Origin: an uncultured Eudoraea sp.
GTDB taxonomy: Bacteria; Bacteroidota; Bacteroidia; Flavobacteriales; Flavobacteriaceae
Assembly (NCBI GenBank): GCA_947258555.1
Contig: CAMYJF010000010.1
Location: 27,630-91,629 of the forward strand
DNA: 64,000 bases
Reading direction: 5' to 3'
The position numbers and the translations under genes were made by a program. Positions within the stretch are counted from its first letter, which is position 1, and each line of letters begins with the position of its first letter. Positions 54,187 to 63,483 of this stretch are shown here, in pieces. The notes below the pieces were generated by a model. The model saw only the letters and a program-made list of their open reading frames with translations, did not search any database and was not told the DNA's origin.

Positions 54187-55938
54187 ATGACAACTTTTAA
54201 GGCATTAGGGCTCGAAGAGCCATTTGTTAATGCTACCCTCGACCTGGGTTTTGAAACACCCACTGAGATCCAGGAAAAAACAATTCCTGTTTTATTATCC
54301 GGGGAGACCGATTTGATCGCATTGGCGCAAACAGGTACCGGAAAAACGGCTGCCTTTGGTCTGCCCCTGCTCCAATCAATAGCCGTGGAGAGTCGGATTA
54401 CGCAAGCCGTAATCCTTTCCCCTACGCGGGAGCTTTGTATGCAGATCACCCAAGAGATTAAGCAGTATGGCAAATACCTTAAAGGTCTGAATGCAGTAGC
54501 GGTCTACGGAGGTGCCAGCATAAGCGAGCAGGCAAAACAGCTTAAAAAAGGTGCGCAGATCATCATTGCGACTCCTGGGCGACTAAAGGACCTGATGTCT
54601 CGTGGTTATATTGACTTGGGTAAGATCTCCTTCTGCATCCTGGACGAGGCCGATGAAATGCTGAATATGGGCTTCTATCCTGAAATAAAGGAAATTCTTT
54701 CTAAAAGCCCCAATGATAAAGCTACCTGGTTATTTTCGGCAACAATGCCAAAAGAGGTATCACGGATTGCCATGAAGTTCATGAATGATCCTTTTGAAAT
54801 ATCCGTTGGCGAAAAGAATACCTCCACGGATTCTGTCCGCCACGAATATTATACGATTGGAGGACGTGATCGATACCCTGCCTTAAAACGACTGGTTGAT
54901 GCCAATCCGGGTATCTTTTCTCTCATTTTCTGCCGTACAAAGCGCGATACGCAGCGGATCGCTGAAAAGTTAATTGAAGACGGTTACAATGCCGGTGCTA
55001 TACATGGCGATCTAAGTCAGAATCAGCGAGACTTGGTAATGAACGCCTTTCGTAAAAAACAATTGCAATTATTAGTAGCCACTGACGTAGCAGCCAGAGG
55101 GATAGATGTAGATGACATTACGCATGTAATCAACTACCAACTGTCTGATGAAATTGAAACATATACCCATAGGAGCGGCCGGACAGGAAGGGCGGGAAGA
55201 TCCGGGATCTCAATGGTGATCGCTACACGAAGCGAGCTGAGAAAGATCCATGCGATAGAAAAGAAAATCAAGCAAGAGTTTGTAAACAAAAAGATCCCTA
55301 CTGGTTTGGAGATCTGCGAGATACAGTTATATCACCTTGCAAATAAAGTCAAGGAAACGGCCATAGATCAAGACATTGAGGGATATCTTCCTGCTATCAA
55401 CGATGTACTTGAAGGTATTACCCGGGAAGAATTGATCAACAAAATGATGTCTGTGGAGTTCAAGAGATTCCACAATTATTACAGCAAGTCAAAAGATCTG
55501 AATTCACCCTCTGGCAATGGAGAATCCCGACAAGCAAAAAGTCGTTCAAAATCCTATGCACCAGATACGATACGCTATTTTATTACCCTTGGAGAGCGTG
55601 ATGGCTTAGATTGGAAGTCGCTTAAGGATTTTGTAACAGGCGTATTAAAATTGCAAGGCGAAGAGATTTTCAGGATAGATGTAAAAGAGAGTTTTTCCTT
55701 TTTCAACACGGCACCCGATCTACAGGATTTTGTGCTATCAACACTTTCAGCAAGTGAATTCAAAGGAAGGCCCATAAGTATAGAAATCTCCAGAAATCCT
55801 GAGATCGCACCAGGAGGAGGTGGAAGAAGACGAAAGAAAAGCCGTGGTAAATCTTCAAAGTTTAATAAACGAGATAACTTTTACGGAGGTAAAAGAAAGA
55901 AAGGGAAATCTTCTGGTAAACGCCGGAAAAATAGGTAG
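54187..55938 (+). CDS. DEAD-box ATP-dependent RNA helicase (DeaD/CsdA-like)
   Basis: RNA helicase of 583 residues from the ATG at 54187; a longer frame begins inside the -7 element and is rejected. Motifs: Q motif GFETPTEIQ, motif I AQTGTGKTAAFG, PTRELC, ILDEADEMLN, SATMP, and in the second half DVAARGIDV and HRSGRTGRAGR. The extended tail includes a DbpA-type RNA-binding fold (about 470-550) and ends in a basic, glycine-lysine-arginine-rich region. It likely acts in ribosome assembly or cold adaptation, as the tail suggests. Confidence 0.93.
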   Translation: MTTFKALGLEEPFVNATLDLGFETPTEIQEKTIPVLLSGETDLIALAQTGTGKTAAFGLPLLQSIAVESRITQAVILSPTRELCMQITQEIKQYGKYLKGLNAVAVYGGASISEQAKQLKKGAQIIIATPGRLKDLMSRGYIDLGKISFCILDEADEMLNMGFYPEIKEILSKSPNDKATWLFSATMPKEVSRIAMKFMNDPFEISVGEKNTSTDSVRHEYYTIGGRDRYPALKRLVDANPGIFSLIFCRTKRDTQRIAEKLIEDGYNAGAIHGDLSQNQRDLVMNAFRKKQLQLLVATDVAARGIDVDDITHVINYQLSDEIETYTHRSGRTGRAGRSGISMVIATRSELRKIHAIEKKIKQEFVNKKIPTGLEICEIQLYHLANKVKETAIDQDIEGYLPAINDVLEGITREELINKMMSVEFKRFHNYYSKSKDLNSPSGNGESRQAKSRSKSYAPDTIRYFITLGERDGLDWKSLKDFVTGVLKLQGEEIFRIDVKESFSFFNTAPDLQDFVLSTLSASEFKGRPISIEISRNPEIAPGGGGRRRKKSRGKSSKFNKRDNFYGGKRKKGKSSGKRRKNR

Positions 55939-56022
55939 ATCTACATTTTACGTTAATAGTATATTAAAAGAGAGCTAGCCATAAATTTTTTGCTTTATTT
56001 GACTTACAAATAAAGGACTGCT

Positions 56023-56805
56023 ATGAACAGGATTGTGATCATATTGGTATTTCTAATTGGGATAGCCTCCCATGGTCAGGATGTGGTCGCGCCTCAACAG
56101 GAGCAGGAATTTCGAGCTACAGTAATTAATGCACAAACACAACGTCCATTAGAAAGTGTACACGTGATAAACCTGAATAAAGTAATAGGTACCATTACAG
56201 ATGCCAAAGGTGCCTTTACTATGACAGCCAGTGTGAATGACACCTTATTTTTCTCCTATTTAGGTTTTAAGTCACAAAAGATCCGCATTACTAATGATAT
56301 GTTCAAATTCCAGGACACTAAGGTGGCATTGACCGAATTAGCTTATGCGCTGGAGGAAGTGATACTTCAGCCTTATCAGCTTACCGGCTACCTGGAGATC
56401 GATATCAAAAACCTGCCCATTAACACGGCCTATCAATATAGCATTTCAGGACTTCCCCGCAGTTATGAAGCCGGATCCAAAAACCCCAGTGCTGTAACCA
56501 AAGTATTAGGGGCTATCCTGAACCCGGTAGATCTGCTACGGAATCTCTTTGGGAAGAAACCGAGGCAGATGCGCAAACTCCGCCTGATCAAGGAAGATGA
56601 CGAGATCCGGGACCTTCTTGCTTCTAAATTTGACCGGGAAACACTCACAGAGCTCCTTCAGATAGAAAAGGTTGATATAGATGATATCTTATCTAATTGT
56701 AGTTATTCCAAATCCTTTATTAAAACAGCGAATGACCTCCAGATCCTGGATGCCATTAGCAGTTGTTACGAGGAATACCGGGTTCTGAATCGCGGGTCTG
56801 AGTAA
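56023..56805 (+). CDS. Exported protein with carboxypeptidase-regulatory-like domain
   Basis: A 260-residue protein with a signal peptide ending ASHGQ. The domain at about 29-110 (FRATVINAQTQRPLESVHVINL, then GTITDAKGAFTM and DTLFFSYLGFKSQKI) is the CarboxypepD_reg-like fold often found at the start of TonB-dependent receptors, but no barrel follows. The C-terminal 130 residues are helical and charged, with two cysteines near the end. It is probably periplasmic, with a role unknown. Confidence 0.75.
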   Translation: MNRIVIILVFLIGIASHGQDVVAPQQEQEFRATVINAQTQRPLESVHVINLNKVIGTITDAKGAFTMTASVNDTLFFSYLGFKSQKIRITNDMFKFQDTKVALTELAYALEEVILQPYQLTGYLEIDIKNLPINTAYQYSISGLPRSYEAGSKNPSAVTKVLGAILNPVDLLRNLFGKKPRQMRKLRLIKEDDEIRDLLASKFDRETLTELLQIEKVDIDDILSNCSYSKSFIKTANDLQILDAISSCYEEYRVLNRGSE

Positions 56806-56928
56806 TATTGCCTTGTCTTTAACCTTCTTAATTAGCTTCCTGCGCTTTTATTTTTTCCTCGCTTAGCCATAGAAAGAAAATTTTAATTTTCCGACCGCAA
56901 TGTTTAGCTTTAACCAAAATCTTTACCC

Positions 56929-58614
56929 ATGAAAAATTGGCTATTCCTCGGCCTGGTCCTACTTATTCTGGGATCCTGTAAAGAGAGGGAAAAAACTGTG
57001 GTGGCAGACGCCAGCGCCATAATTGATAGTACATCTGTTAAGAATACACCTTTCCTATGGGAAGCGGCCAATGTCTATTTTTTGCTCACTGATCGTTTCA
57101 ACAATGCGAATCCGGAAAATGATGTAAACTTCGACAGATCGAATCCAACTGCCGTTCTCAGAGGATTTTTAGGCGGCGACATCCAAGGCATTACCCAAAA
57201 GATAAATGCAGGCTACTTTACCGATCTAGGTGTTAACGCTGTTTGGTTTACGCCCGTGGTAGAGCAAGTTCATGGAGATGTTGATGAAGGCACAGGAAAT
57301 ACCTATGCCTATCACGGTTATTGGACAAAGGATTGGACAGCTTTAGATCCCAACTTTGGGACAAAAGAGGATCTTGAAGCTTTAGTAAAAGCGGCACACG
57401 GCAGAAATATAAGAGTCTTACTGGATGTTGTTGTCAATCATACGGGGCCCGTTACTGAAGCGGATCCTATTTGGCCAGAGGAATGGGTTCGGACTTCTCC
57501 AACATGTGAATTCACCACTTATGAAAATACGACATCCTGCACCCTGGTAGAAAACCTCCCGGACATTTATACCGAATCAGGCGAACCGGTTGAACTCCCG
57601 GACGCCTTACTTGCTAAATGGAAAGAAGAAGGCAGGCTTAGTAATGAGCTGGACGAGTTGCAGGTTTTCTTTGACAGAACAGGATATCCAAGGGCTCCAA
57701 GATTTTATATTATCAAGTGGCTTACAGACTATGTAAAAGACCTGGGAATAGATGGCTTTAGGGTCGATACCGTCAAGCATGCAGATGAGCATACCTGGGC
57801 AGAGTTATACAAGGAAGCTTCCCTTGCCTTTGATTCCTGGAAACAAAAACACCCAAATAAAACCCTGGATGACACCCCTTTCTATATGGTTGGAGAAGTG
57901 TACAATTATGCCATTTCCGGTGGACGCGAATTTGATTTTGGCGACAAAAAGGTGGATTATTATGATCATGGTTTTCAGAGTTTGATCAATTTTGACCTTA
58001 AAACAGACGCAGAAAAAAATTATGAGACTATTTTCAGAAAGTATAATACGCTGCTTAATACAAAGCTCAAAGGCAAGAGCGTGATGAACTATTTAACTTC
58101 TCATGACGATGGGTCTCCTTTTGATCCGAAACGCGAGAAGACTTACCAGGCGGCCAACGTTTTGCTCCTGACACAGGGAACTTCACAGATATACTACGGC
58201 GATGAAACTGCACGCAGTCTGATCATTGAAGGCACTGAAGGTGATGCCACTTTGAGATCCTTTATGAACTGGACAGATCTGGACAGTTTGGCAGAAACCA
58301 AAGCCCTTCACAAACACTATCAGAAATTAGGAAAGTTCAGAAGGGATCACCCTGCCATAGGCGCCGGAAAACACAGACGATTGGCCAGAAAACCTTATGT
58401 GTTCAGTCGTACGTATATTGAAGATGAATTCAAGGACAAAGTGGTAATTGGGCTAGACCTTCCAAAGGGTAAAAAATCGCTTTGGGTACAAGGCTTCTTT
58501 GGAGACGGAACGACATTATACGACGCCTACTCCGAAACTACTGTCGTAGTCGAAAAAGGAAAAGTCACGCTTGAAAATGACCATGATATCGCCCTGCTTG
58601 AACTGGCGCAATAA
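56929..58614 (+). CDS. Alpha-amylase family (GH13) lipoprotein
   Basis: A 561-residue lipoprotein with lipobox LGSC (C17), so it is probably anchored in the outer membrane or periplasm. The GH13 barrel has region I VVVNHTG (about 168-174), the nucleophile D280 in DGFRVDTVKH, the acid/base E323 in MVGEVYN and the transition-state aspartate in TSHDDG (about 391-396). It should cut alpha-1,4-glucans. No SusC/SusD or sugar regulator lies beside it, so it is not part of a polysaccharide-utilisation locus here. Confidence 0.92.
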   Translation: MKNWLFLGLVLLILGSCKEREKTVVADASAIIDSTSVKNTPFLWEAANVYFLLTDRFNNANPENDVNFDRSNPTAVLRGFLGGDIQGITQKINAGYFTDLGVNAVWFTPVVEQVHGDVDEGTGNTYAYHGYWTKDWTALDPNFGTKEDLEALVKAAHGRNIRVLLDVVVNHTGPVTEADPIWPEEWVRTSPTCEFTTYENTTSCTLVENLPDIYTESGEPVELPDALLAKWKEEGRLSNELDELQVFFDRTGYPRAPRFYIIKWLTDYVKDLGIDGFRVDTVKHADEHTWAELYKEASLAFDSWKQKHPNKTLDDTPFYMVGEVYNYAISGGREFDFGDKKVDYYDHGFQSLINFDLKTDAEKNYETIFRKYNTLLNTKLKGKSVMNYLTSHDDGSPFDPKREKTYQAANVLLLTQGTSQIYYGDETARSLIIEGTEGDATLRSFMNWTDLDSLAETKALHKHYQKLGKFRRDHPAIGAGKHRRLARKPYVFSRTYIEDEFKDKVVIGLDLPKGKKSLWVQGFFGDGTTLYDAYSETTVVVEKGKVTLENDHDIALLELAQ

Positions 58615-58622
58615 GTATTTCC

Positions 58623-59000
58623 TTATTGATTGGAATGCAAGGCGATCCGGTTGCCCTCAGTATCTTTTATTAACCCCATGAAACCATGGCCACCACCGAT
58701 CTCCGTTTTCTCCTGAAGAACTTCTCCCCCGGCGGAAGCTACACGAGATAACTCGTCAGTAACATCCCTACAGGAAAAGTACACTACTGAGCCATGTGTA
58801 AGACTGGGTCTGTATTCTTCATGCTGCATAAGGGTACCTGATGATCCGGGTTTGTTCTCTCCCATCGGAAACCAGCCCATGATCACTCCGCCCAAATCAT
58901 GAACGCTAATTGCGATATTAAATACTTTCTCGTAAAATGTCTTTGCCCGTTCCATATCAAGAACGGGGATCTCTACCCAACCAATTAAATTTCTATCCAT
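58623..59000 (-). CDS. VOC family protein (glyoxalase-like)
   Basis: A 125-residue single vicinal-oxygen-chelate domain. It begins IGWVEIPVLDMERAKTFYEKVF, with glutamate, and ends GLIKDTEGNRIALHSNQ. Typical metal ligands (histidine and glutamates) are partly present, but the substrate cannot be told. It is six bases from the SRPBCC gene upstream on the same strand and probably shares its transcript. Confidence 0.85.
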   Translation of the reverse strand: MDRNLIGWVEIPVLDMERAKTFYEKVFNIAISVHDLGGVIMGWFPMGENKPGSSGTLMQHEEYRPSLTHGSVVYFSCRDVTDELSRVASAGGEVLQEKTEIGGGHGFMGLIKDTEGNRIALHSNQ

Positions 59001-59006
59001 CTGAGT

Positions 59007-59534
59007 TTATTTTTCAAGTATTTCTTTTAATGAACTCAAGCCTTCTTCAAAGTCTTTGCCCACAGCTTTGTCCATGTTCATAAAGAGCATCATTATGCTC
59101 ATTGGAAATTTATTTTTCCCGCTGAAACCCCAGGTAAAATTAGTTCCATTAAATTCATTATCAGCTAATTGCAAGTATGCATCTGATTCCGATTTCCAGG
59201 GTTTAAAGAATCGTAAACGAGATTCAATGCGGTCGTTATCTACGATCCTGGTGACCTCTTGCTCTCCTTCCCCAACTTCCTTATTCCCCTGCCATTTACT
59301 TATGGCCCCAACCTGGCCGTCTGTGCCTTCAAATTGTTTCTTCATATTGGGGTCTCTTTTGCCCCATGGACTCCATTCATCTTGTTTTTGCAAGGAACGC
59401 ACATAATTAAACACCTCGTTTCTCGGAAGATTGATGTCAATTGATCTTGAAACGTCATACGATTTTGGGGCGATCAAGCCTAGAACGGCTATCAGCACGA
59501 CGATACCAATAAGAATGTAAAGTAATGTTTCCAT
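59007..59534 (-). CDS. SRPBCC family protein with N-terminal membrane anchor
   Basis: A 175-residue protein. A hydrophobic helix (about 3-22, LYILIGIVVLIAVLGLI) is followed by a START-like domain whose opening VSRSIDINLPRNEVFNYV is typical of polyketide-cyclase-like SRPBCC proteins. It may face the periplasm or remain at the inner membrane. The ligand is unknown. It pairs with the VOC gene, a combination often seen in Bacteroidota. Confidence 0.82.
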   Translation of the reverse strand: METLLYILIGIVVLIAVLGLIAPKSYDVSRSIDINLPRNEVFNYVRSLQKQDEWSPWGKRDPNMKKQFEGTDGQVGAISKWQGNKEVGEGEQEVTRIVDNDRIESRLRFFKPWKSESDAYLQLADNEFNGTNFTWGFSGKNKFPMSIMMLFMNMDKAVGKDFEEGLSSLKEILEK

Positions 59535-59569
59535 TTTTGTTTTAGTGAGCGGGTTGAAGGGATAAGATA

Positions 59570-60232
59570 TTAAATTTTAGCGTCTTTTTGATACCGCGCA
59601 AGTATCTCTTCCACATGCTTGATCGACCTTACCGTCCAATCGAACTGCCTCATTAATTTCTCTTCCTCAGTTAATTCCCAAGGGTGATCAGAACTACGCA
59701 GCGCTTGTGTCAGCTTTTGAAGAATGATGGCTGCAGAAACTGAAATATTCAGACTTTGGGTAAACCCAACCATTGGGATTCTCAATTTAATATCGGCCTG
59801 ATCCATTACTTCATCACTTAATCCTTCTTTTTCGGTGCCAAAACAAAGCGCAACAGGCCTTTTAAATGCAAAATCTTCCAGGGGAATGGCTCCGCTATCT
59901 GGTGTTGTGGCCACAAGTGTATACCCTTTGGACCGCAAGTGTTTTATACAGTCTGAAGCCTTCTTATAGCTGTGGACATCTACCCATTGCTGTGCGCCCA
60001 TAGCTATATTCTTGTCCAGGCGCTGCCCGAATCGTTCTTCAATAAGGTGGGCAGTCTGAATTCCAAATACATCACAACTTCGGATTACAGCACTGGTATT
60101 ATGAACCTGAAAAACATCTTCGGTGACTACGGTAATGAAATTTGTCCGCTTAGACAAAACTTCTCGGAAGCGCGCTTTTCGCTCTTCTGAAACAAAGCTT
60201 TCCAGATATGCCAAAAGGTCTAAATCAACCAT
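59570..60232 (-). CDS. trmH: tRNA (guanosine-18 2'-O)-methyltransferase TrmH
   Basis: SPOUT methyltransferase that modifies G18 in the tRNA D-loop. The 220-residue protein has the TrmH arginine motif HNTSAVIRSCDVFGI (about 44-58), the SAM-binding knot with LCFGTEKEGLSDEV (about 132-145) and IPMVGFTQSLNISVSAAI (about 153-170), plus the N- and C-terminal helices characteristic of TrmH rather than RlmB. It is divergent from the sirtuin gene across 45 bp. Confidence 0.9.
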   Translation of the reverse strand: MVDLDLLAYLESFVSEERKARFREVLSKRTNFITVVTEDVFQVHNTSAVIRSCDVFGIQTAHLIEERFGQRLDKNIAMGAQQWVDVHSYKKASDCIKHLRSKGYTLVATTPDSGAIPLEDFAFKRPVALCFGTEKEGLSDEVMDQADIKLRIPMVGFTQSLNISVSAAIILQKLTQALRSSDHPWELTEEEKLMRQFDWTVRSIKHVEEILARYQKDAKI

Positions 60233-60277
60233 AGGTCTAAAGTAAGAAAACGTATCTTTATATATGAAGATTTGACT

Positions 60278-60973
60278 ATGCCAAAAAATGTTGTGATCTT
60301 AACCGGAGCAGGGATGAGTGCAGATAGTGGACTGCGCACATTCCGGGATGCCAATGGTTTGTGGGAAGGTCACGATGTTATGAAAGTGGCTTCTCCTCAG
60401 GGGTTTGCAACAAATCCGGAACTTGTTTTGGATTTCTACAACCAGCGCCGGCGTCAACTTAAAGAAGCCGAGCCAAATACCGGGCATACCGCTTTGGTAG
60501 CTTTAGAACAATATTTCAATGTTTCTATTATTACCCAGAATATAGACGACTTACACGAAAGGGCAGGAAGTAGTCATGTCTTGCATTTACATGGAGAACT
60601 ATTCAAAATTCGAAGCACTGGGAATCCGACCGATATCCGGTTTTGGACCGAAGATGTTTTTCTTGGTGATCTCTGTGAACTAGGGCATCAGTTAAGGCCC
60701 CATATTGTATGGTTTGGAGAAGATGTACCCCTGCTGGCCGAAGCCGCACGACTAACTTCCGGCGCAGATATCCTCATAATCATTGGCACCTCTATGCAGG
60801 TTTATCCGGCAGCCTCACTTATCCATTATGGACCACAAGGTATACCGAAGTATTTTGTAGATCCTAATCCGACGCTATCGGCGCATCAATACGACAATCT
60901 GGAAATTATAACGAAAAGAGCGGCTGAGGGCGTCCCTACTCTGGTTGCTGACCTAGTTGATAGAGTGCTCTAG
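60278..60973 (+). CDS. NAD-dependent deacylase, class III sirtuin (CobB-like, zinc-less)
   Basis: Removes acyl groups from protein lysines using NAD. The ATG at 60278 gives 231 residues starting PKNVVILTGAGMSADSG; the upstream TTG adds two residues. The Rossmann motif GAGMSADSGLRTFRD, QNIDDLHERAG and catalytic H105 in HLHGE are present. Y54 and R57 (FYNQRR) match the YxxR signature of desuccinylases such as CobB and SIRT5. The usual four zinc cysteines are absent (a single cysteine remains), as in other Bacteroidota members. Its end overlaps the convergent haem-binding gene by 38 bp. Confidence 0.9.
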   Translation: MPKNVVILTGAGMSADSGLRTFRDANGLWEGHDVMKVASPQGFATNPELVLDFYNQRRRQLKEAEPNTGHTALVALEQYFNVSIITQNIDDLHERAGSSHVLHLHGELFKIRSTGNPTDIRFWTEDVFLGDLCELGHQLRPHIVWFGEDVPLLAEAARLTSGADILIIIGTSMQVYPAASLIHYGPQGIPKYFVDPNPTLSAHQYDNLEIITKRAAEGVPTLVADLVDRVL

Positions 60974-61409
60974 TCTTGGCAGCCCAACTGGAAATGTCAC
61001 TGATCTGGTCATCTGTTAAGCGTGCATCTTCATGTGTCCACTTGTACTCTTTCAAAGGCATATTTTCCTTTTTCACTTCCTCGATCACTTCCTCTAGCTT
61101 ATGATCCTTCTTATCTGTTTCATAACTCTCCCAGGCAGAGAAATTTAAATGCCCTTTCCCGTGATCCACATGATCTGCAAGCCAATAGGAAACAGGGGCA
61201 ATATTGTTATACCATGGATAGACAGTGTTATCACTATGACAATCGTAGCATGTATTCTTCAGTACCACCAAAACTTCATCAGGTGGATTCGTCTCTTGCT
61301 CAAAATAAGAGGCATGATCTGCGGATGCCGTATTCTTTTCCGGACGAATAAATTGCATCACTATGAAAGATATGAGCAGTACCCACGCTATTTTTTTCAG
61401 AAGTTTCAT
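60936..61409 (-). CDS. Haem-binding domain protein with one CxxCH motif
   Basis: A 157-residue protein from the ATG at 61409 (MKLLKKIAWVLL); an upstream TTG is less likely. It has an N-terminal membrane anchor (about 5-22) and a periplasmic domain with CYDCHSDNTVYPWYNNIAP, a covalent haem site (CxxCH), followed by SYWLADHVDHGKGHLNFSAW. This matches the small haem-binding domain family common in Bacteroidota. It probably carries electrons or senses redox state. Its 3' end lies inside the sirtuin gene. Confidence 0.85.
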   Translation of the reverse strand: MKLLKKIAWVLLISFIVMQFIRPEKNTASADHASYFEQETNPPDEVLVVLKNTCYDCHSDNTVYPWYNNIAPVSYWLADHVDHGKGHLNFSAWESYETDKKDHKLEEVIEEVKKENMPLKEYKWTHEDARLTDDQISDISSWAAKTRALYQLGQQPE

Positions 61410-61445
61410 AAATTGGTTTTGACGCACTAAAATATAGAATTTCAA

Positions 61446-62018
61446 GTGGAGCAGGAAGTACTTAAAGAATGTTTAACGTTGATGTGTCAAATGCGTGAAG
61501 AGCGCTTTAAAGCAGCCTCACTGCTAAGGGAATATCCCAATAGCATTCCAATGCTTTTGGATATGATCATTGCCGATGGTGAAGAATATGGATTAAGAGG
61601 AGGCTGGGCCCTGGACCTGGCCCTTCAGGAGGATCTCCATTTAATCCTTCCTTCCCTTGATAAATTCTGTGACGGACTCCTTAAACTTACCAATGAATCT
61701 GCAATTCGCTCCTTTGCCAAGATCAGTGAATCGCTCTTGGTAGCCTATTTTCAAAAAATGGATAGACATGTCATAAACAGCCTCAAACCTGAACACCTGG
61801 AAACCATGACCGAAGCCTGTTTTGATTGGTTAATAGGTGATCACAAAGTAGCGGCAAAAGCTTTTGCCATGACCAGTCTGTTTGAATTAGGAAAAGAATT
61901 TGACTGGATACATCCCGAATTGAAAATCATTTTACAACGAGGCTACCCTCTAGGAAGCGCGGGTTATAGATCACGTGCCCGGAAAGTACTTGATAAGATT
62001 AAGACCTTATCCTCCTAA
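61446..62018 (+). CDS. Helical-repeat (HEAT-like) protein of unknown function
   Basis: A 190-residue, almost wholly helical protein starting with GTG at 61446. Pairs of amphipathic helices (for example RFKAASLLREYPNSIPMLLDMI and SAIRSFAKISESLLVAYFQ) resemble HEAT repeats. There is no lyase signature, although homologues next to purB are sometimes labelled adenylosuccinate lyase. It is 74 bp upstream of purB, which has its own -7 element. Function unknown; protein binding is likely. Confidence 0.7.
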   Translation: MEQEVLKECLTLMCQMREERFKAASLLREYPNSIPMLLDMIIADGEEYGLRGGWALDLALQEDLHLILPSLDKFCDGLLKLTNESAIRSFAKISESLLVAYFQKMDRHVINSLKPEHLETMTEACFDWLIGDHKVAAKAFAMTSLFELGKEFDWIHPELKIILQRGYPLGSAGYRSRARKVLDKIKTLSS

Positions 62019-62055
62019 TCCTGACCCAGAAATTTTTTACTCCATGGCATATAAG

Positions 62056-62063
62056 TATCTTTG
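62056..62063 (+). promoter_or_regulatory. -7 element of the purB promoter
   Basis: TATCTTTG matches TAnnTTTG exactly, 29 bases before the purB ATG. TTT rather than TTG lies at the -33 distance. Confidence 0.45.
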
Positions 62064-62092
62064 CATCTTTGCTGTAATCCTGGTTTTGTACT

Positions 62093-63436
62093 ATGAATAC
62101 ATATAATTTAGAAGCCATCTCCCCTATTGACGGTCGCTACACTGCTAAGACCGAAGAATTGAAAACATTTTTCTCAGAATCCGCCTTGATCCGATACCGA
62201 ATTCAGGTAGAGATCGAATATTTTATCGCCCTCTGTGAAATCCCTCTGACCCAACTACCAAATTTGGATGAAGCCCAGAAAGATGACTTACGGTCCATTT
62301 ACCTCGACTTCAGTACTGATGATGCTGTCAAGATCAAGGAAATTGAAGCAACAACCAACCACGATGTGAAAGCCGTGGAATACTTCGTCAAAGACCAGGT
62401 AGAGGCCAGAGGATTTGGCGCGCATAAAGAATTCATACATTTCGGGCTTACCTCTCAGGACATAAATAATACGGCCATTCCGCTCTCTTTGAAAGCAGCC
62501 ATGAACGATGTCTATGTGCCTCAGTATTTAGCGCTGACAGATACATTGAGCTTGCTGGCAAAACAATGGGAAGACGTTCCTATGCTGGCCCATACACATG
62601 GCCAACCTGCATCCCCTACCCGGCTAGGCAAGGAGATCGACGTATTTGTAAAGCGGTTAGCTGAGCAATTCAACCTTCTGAATGATATTCCTAGTGCAGC
62701 CAAATTTGGAGGCGCTACAGGGAATTTAAACGCACATCATGTAGCCTATCCCGATATCGACTGGCAGGAATTTGCCAATAGTTTCGTTCAGGAAAAACTC
62801 GGTTTATACCGGTCTTATCCAACCACACAGATAGAACACTACGATCACATGGCTGCCTTGTTCGACACACTGAAGCGGATCAATACCGTTCTGATAGATC
62901 TCAACAGGGATATCTGGTCCTATATTTCCATGAACTACTTCAAACAGAAGATCAAGAAAAATGAGATCGGTTCTTCAGCTATGCCCCATAAGGTGAATCC
63001 TATCGATTTTGAGAATGCCGAAGGTAATTTAGGCCTGGCCAATGCGTTGTTTGGCCATCTGGCAGCTAAGCTTCCGGTATCGCGTTTACAACGAGATCTA
63101 ACAGATAGTACAGTACTCAGGAATATAGGTGTGCCTTTCGCACATACCTTGATCGCTTTTAAGAGCACTATAAAAGGTTTAAATAAGTTAGTCCTTAATG
63201 AAGAAAAATTACAACAGGACCTTGAAAGTAACTGGGCTGTTGTCGCAGAGGCTATTCAGACCATTTTAAGACGTGAAGGTCATCCAAGCCCATATGAATC
63301 GCTAAAAGCGCTTACACGCACTAATTCCGTTATTGACAAGGATGCTATCCAGTCCTTTATAGAAGATCTTGATATTTCATCCGAATTAAAGAAAGAATTA
63401 AAGTCGATCACCCCTTCTAACTATACCGGGATATAA
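62093..63436 (+). CDS. purB: Adenylosuccinate lyase
   Basis: Releases fumarate at two steps of purine synthesis. The 447-residue protein belongs to the long PurB subgroup. Recognisable motifs are ISPIDGRYTAKTEEL at the N-terminus, EATTNHDVKAVEYF (about 83-96), TSQDINNTA, THGQPASPTRLGKE and the family signature SSAMPHKVNPIDFENAEGN (about 295-313) with its mobile serine loop. The downstream hairpin can terminate it. Complete. Confidence 0.96.
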   Translation: MNTYNLEAISPIDGRYTAKTEELKTFFSESALIRYRIQVEIEYFIALCEIPLTQLPNLDEAQKDDLRSIYLDFSTDDAVKIKEIEATTNHDVKAVEYFVKDQVEARGFGAHKEFIHFGLTSQDINNTAIPLSLKAAMNDVYVPQYLALTDTLSLLAKQWEDVPMLAHTHGQPASPTRLGKEIDVFVKRLAEQFNLLNDIPSAAKFGGATGNLNAHHVAYPDIDWQEFANSFVQEKLGLYRSYPTTQIEHYDHMAALFDTLKRINTVLIDLNRDIWSYISMNYFKQKIKKNEIGSSAMPHKVNPIDFENAEGNLGLANALFGHLAAKLPVSRLQRDLTDSTVLRNIGVPFAHTLIAFKSTIKGLNKLVLNEEKLQQDLESNWAVVAEAIQTILRREGHPSPYESLKALTRTNSVIDKDAIQSFIEDLDISSELKKELKSITPSNYTGI

Positions 63437-63441
63437 AAAGA

Positions 63442-63460
63442 CCGGTGTGATGTACACCGG
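63442..63460. terminator. Bidirectional terminator between purB and the DUF4252 gene
   Basis: CCGGTGT (63442-63448) pairs with ACACCGG (63454-63460), flanked by AAAAGA and CCTTTA. It serves two convergent genes. Confidence 0.75.
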
Positions 63461-63483
63461 CCTTTATAATTCATCTAAGCTTA

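Noticed and set aside
56023-58614. Polysaccharide-utilisation locus around the alpha-amylase
   Set aside because: There is no SusC/SusD pair, regulator or second glycosidase; the neighbour with the carboxypeptidase-like domain has no receptor barrel.
60278-60973. Sir2 domain as part of an anti-phage system
   Set aside because: It is a single-domain housekeeping sirtuin with desuccinylase residues and no effector or partner gene such as TIR, Argonaute or HerA nearby.
61446-62018. Second adenylosuccinate lyase
   Set aside because: No lyase signature (SSxMPxKxNP) and purely helical-repeat sequence; the true enzyme is the next gene.
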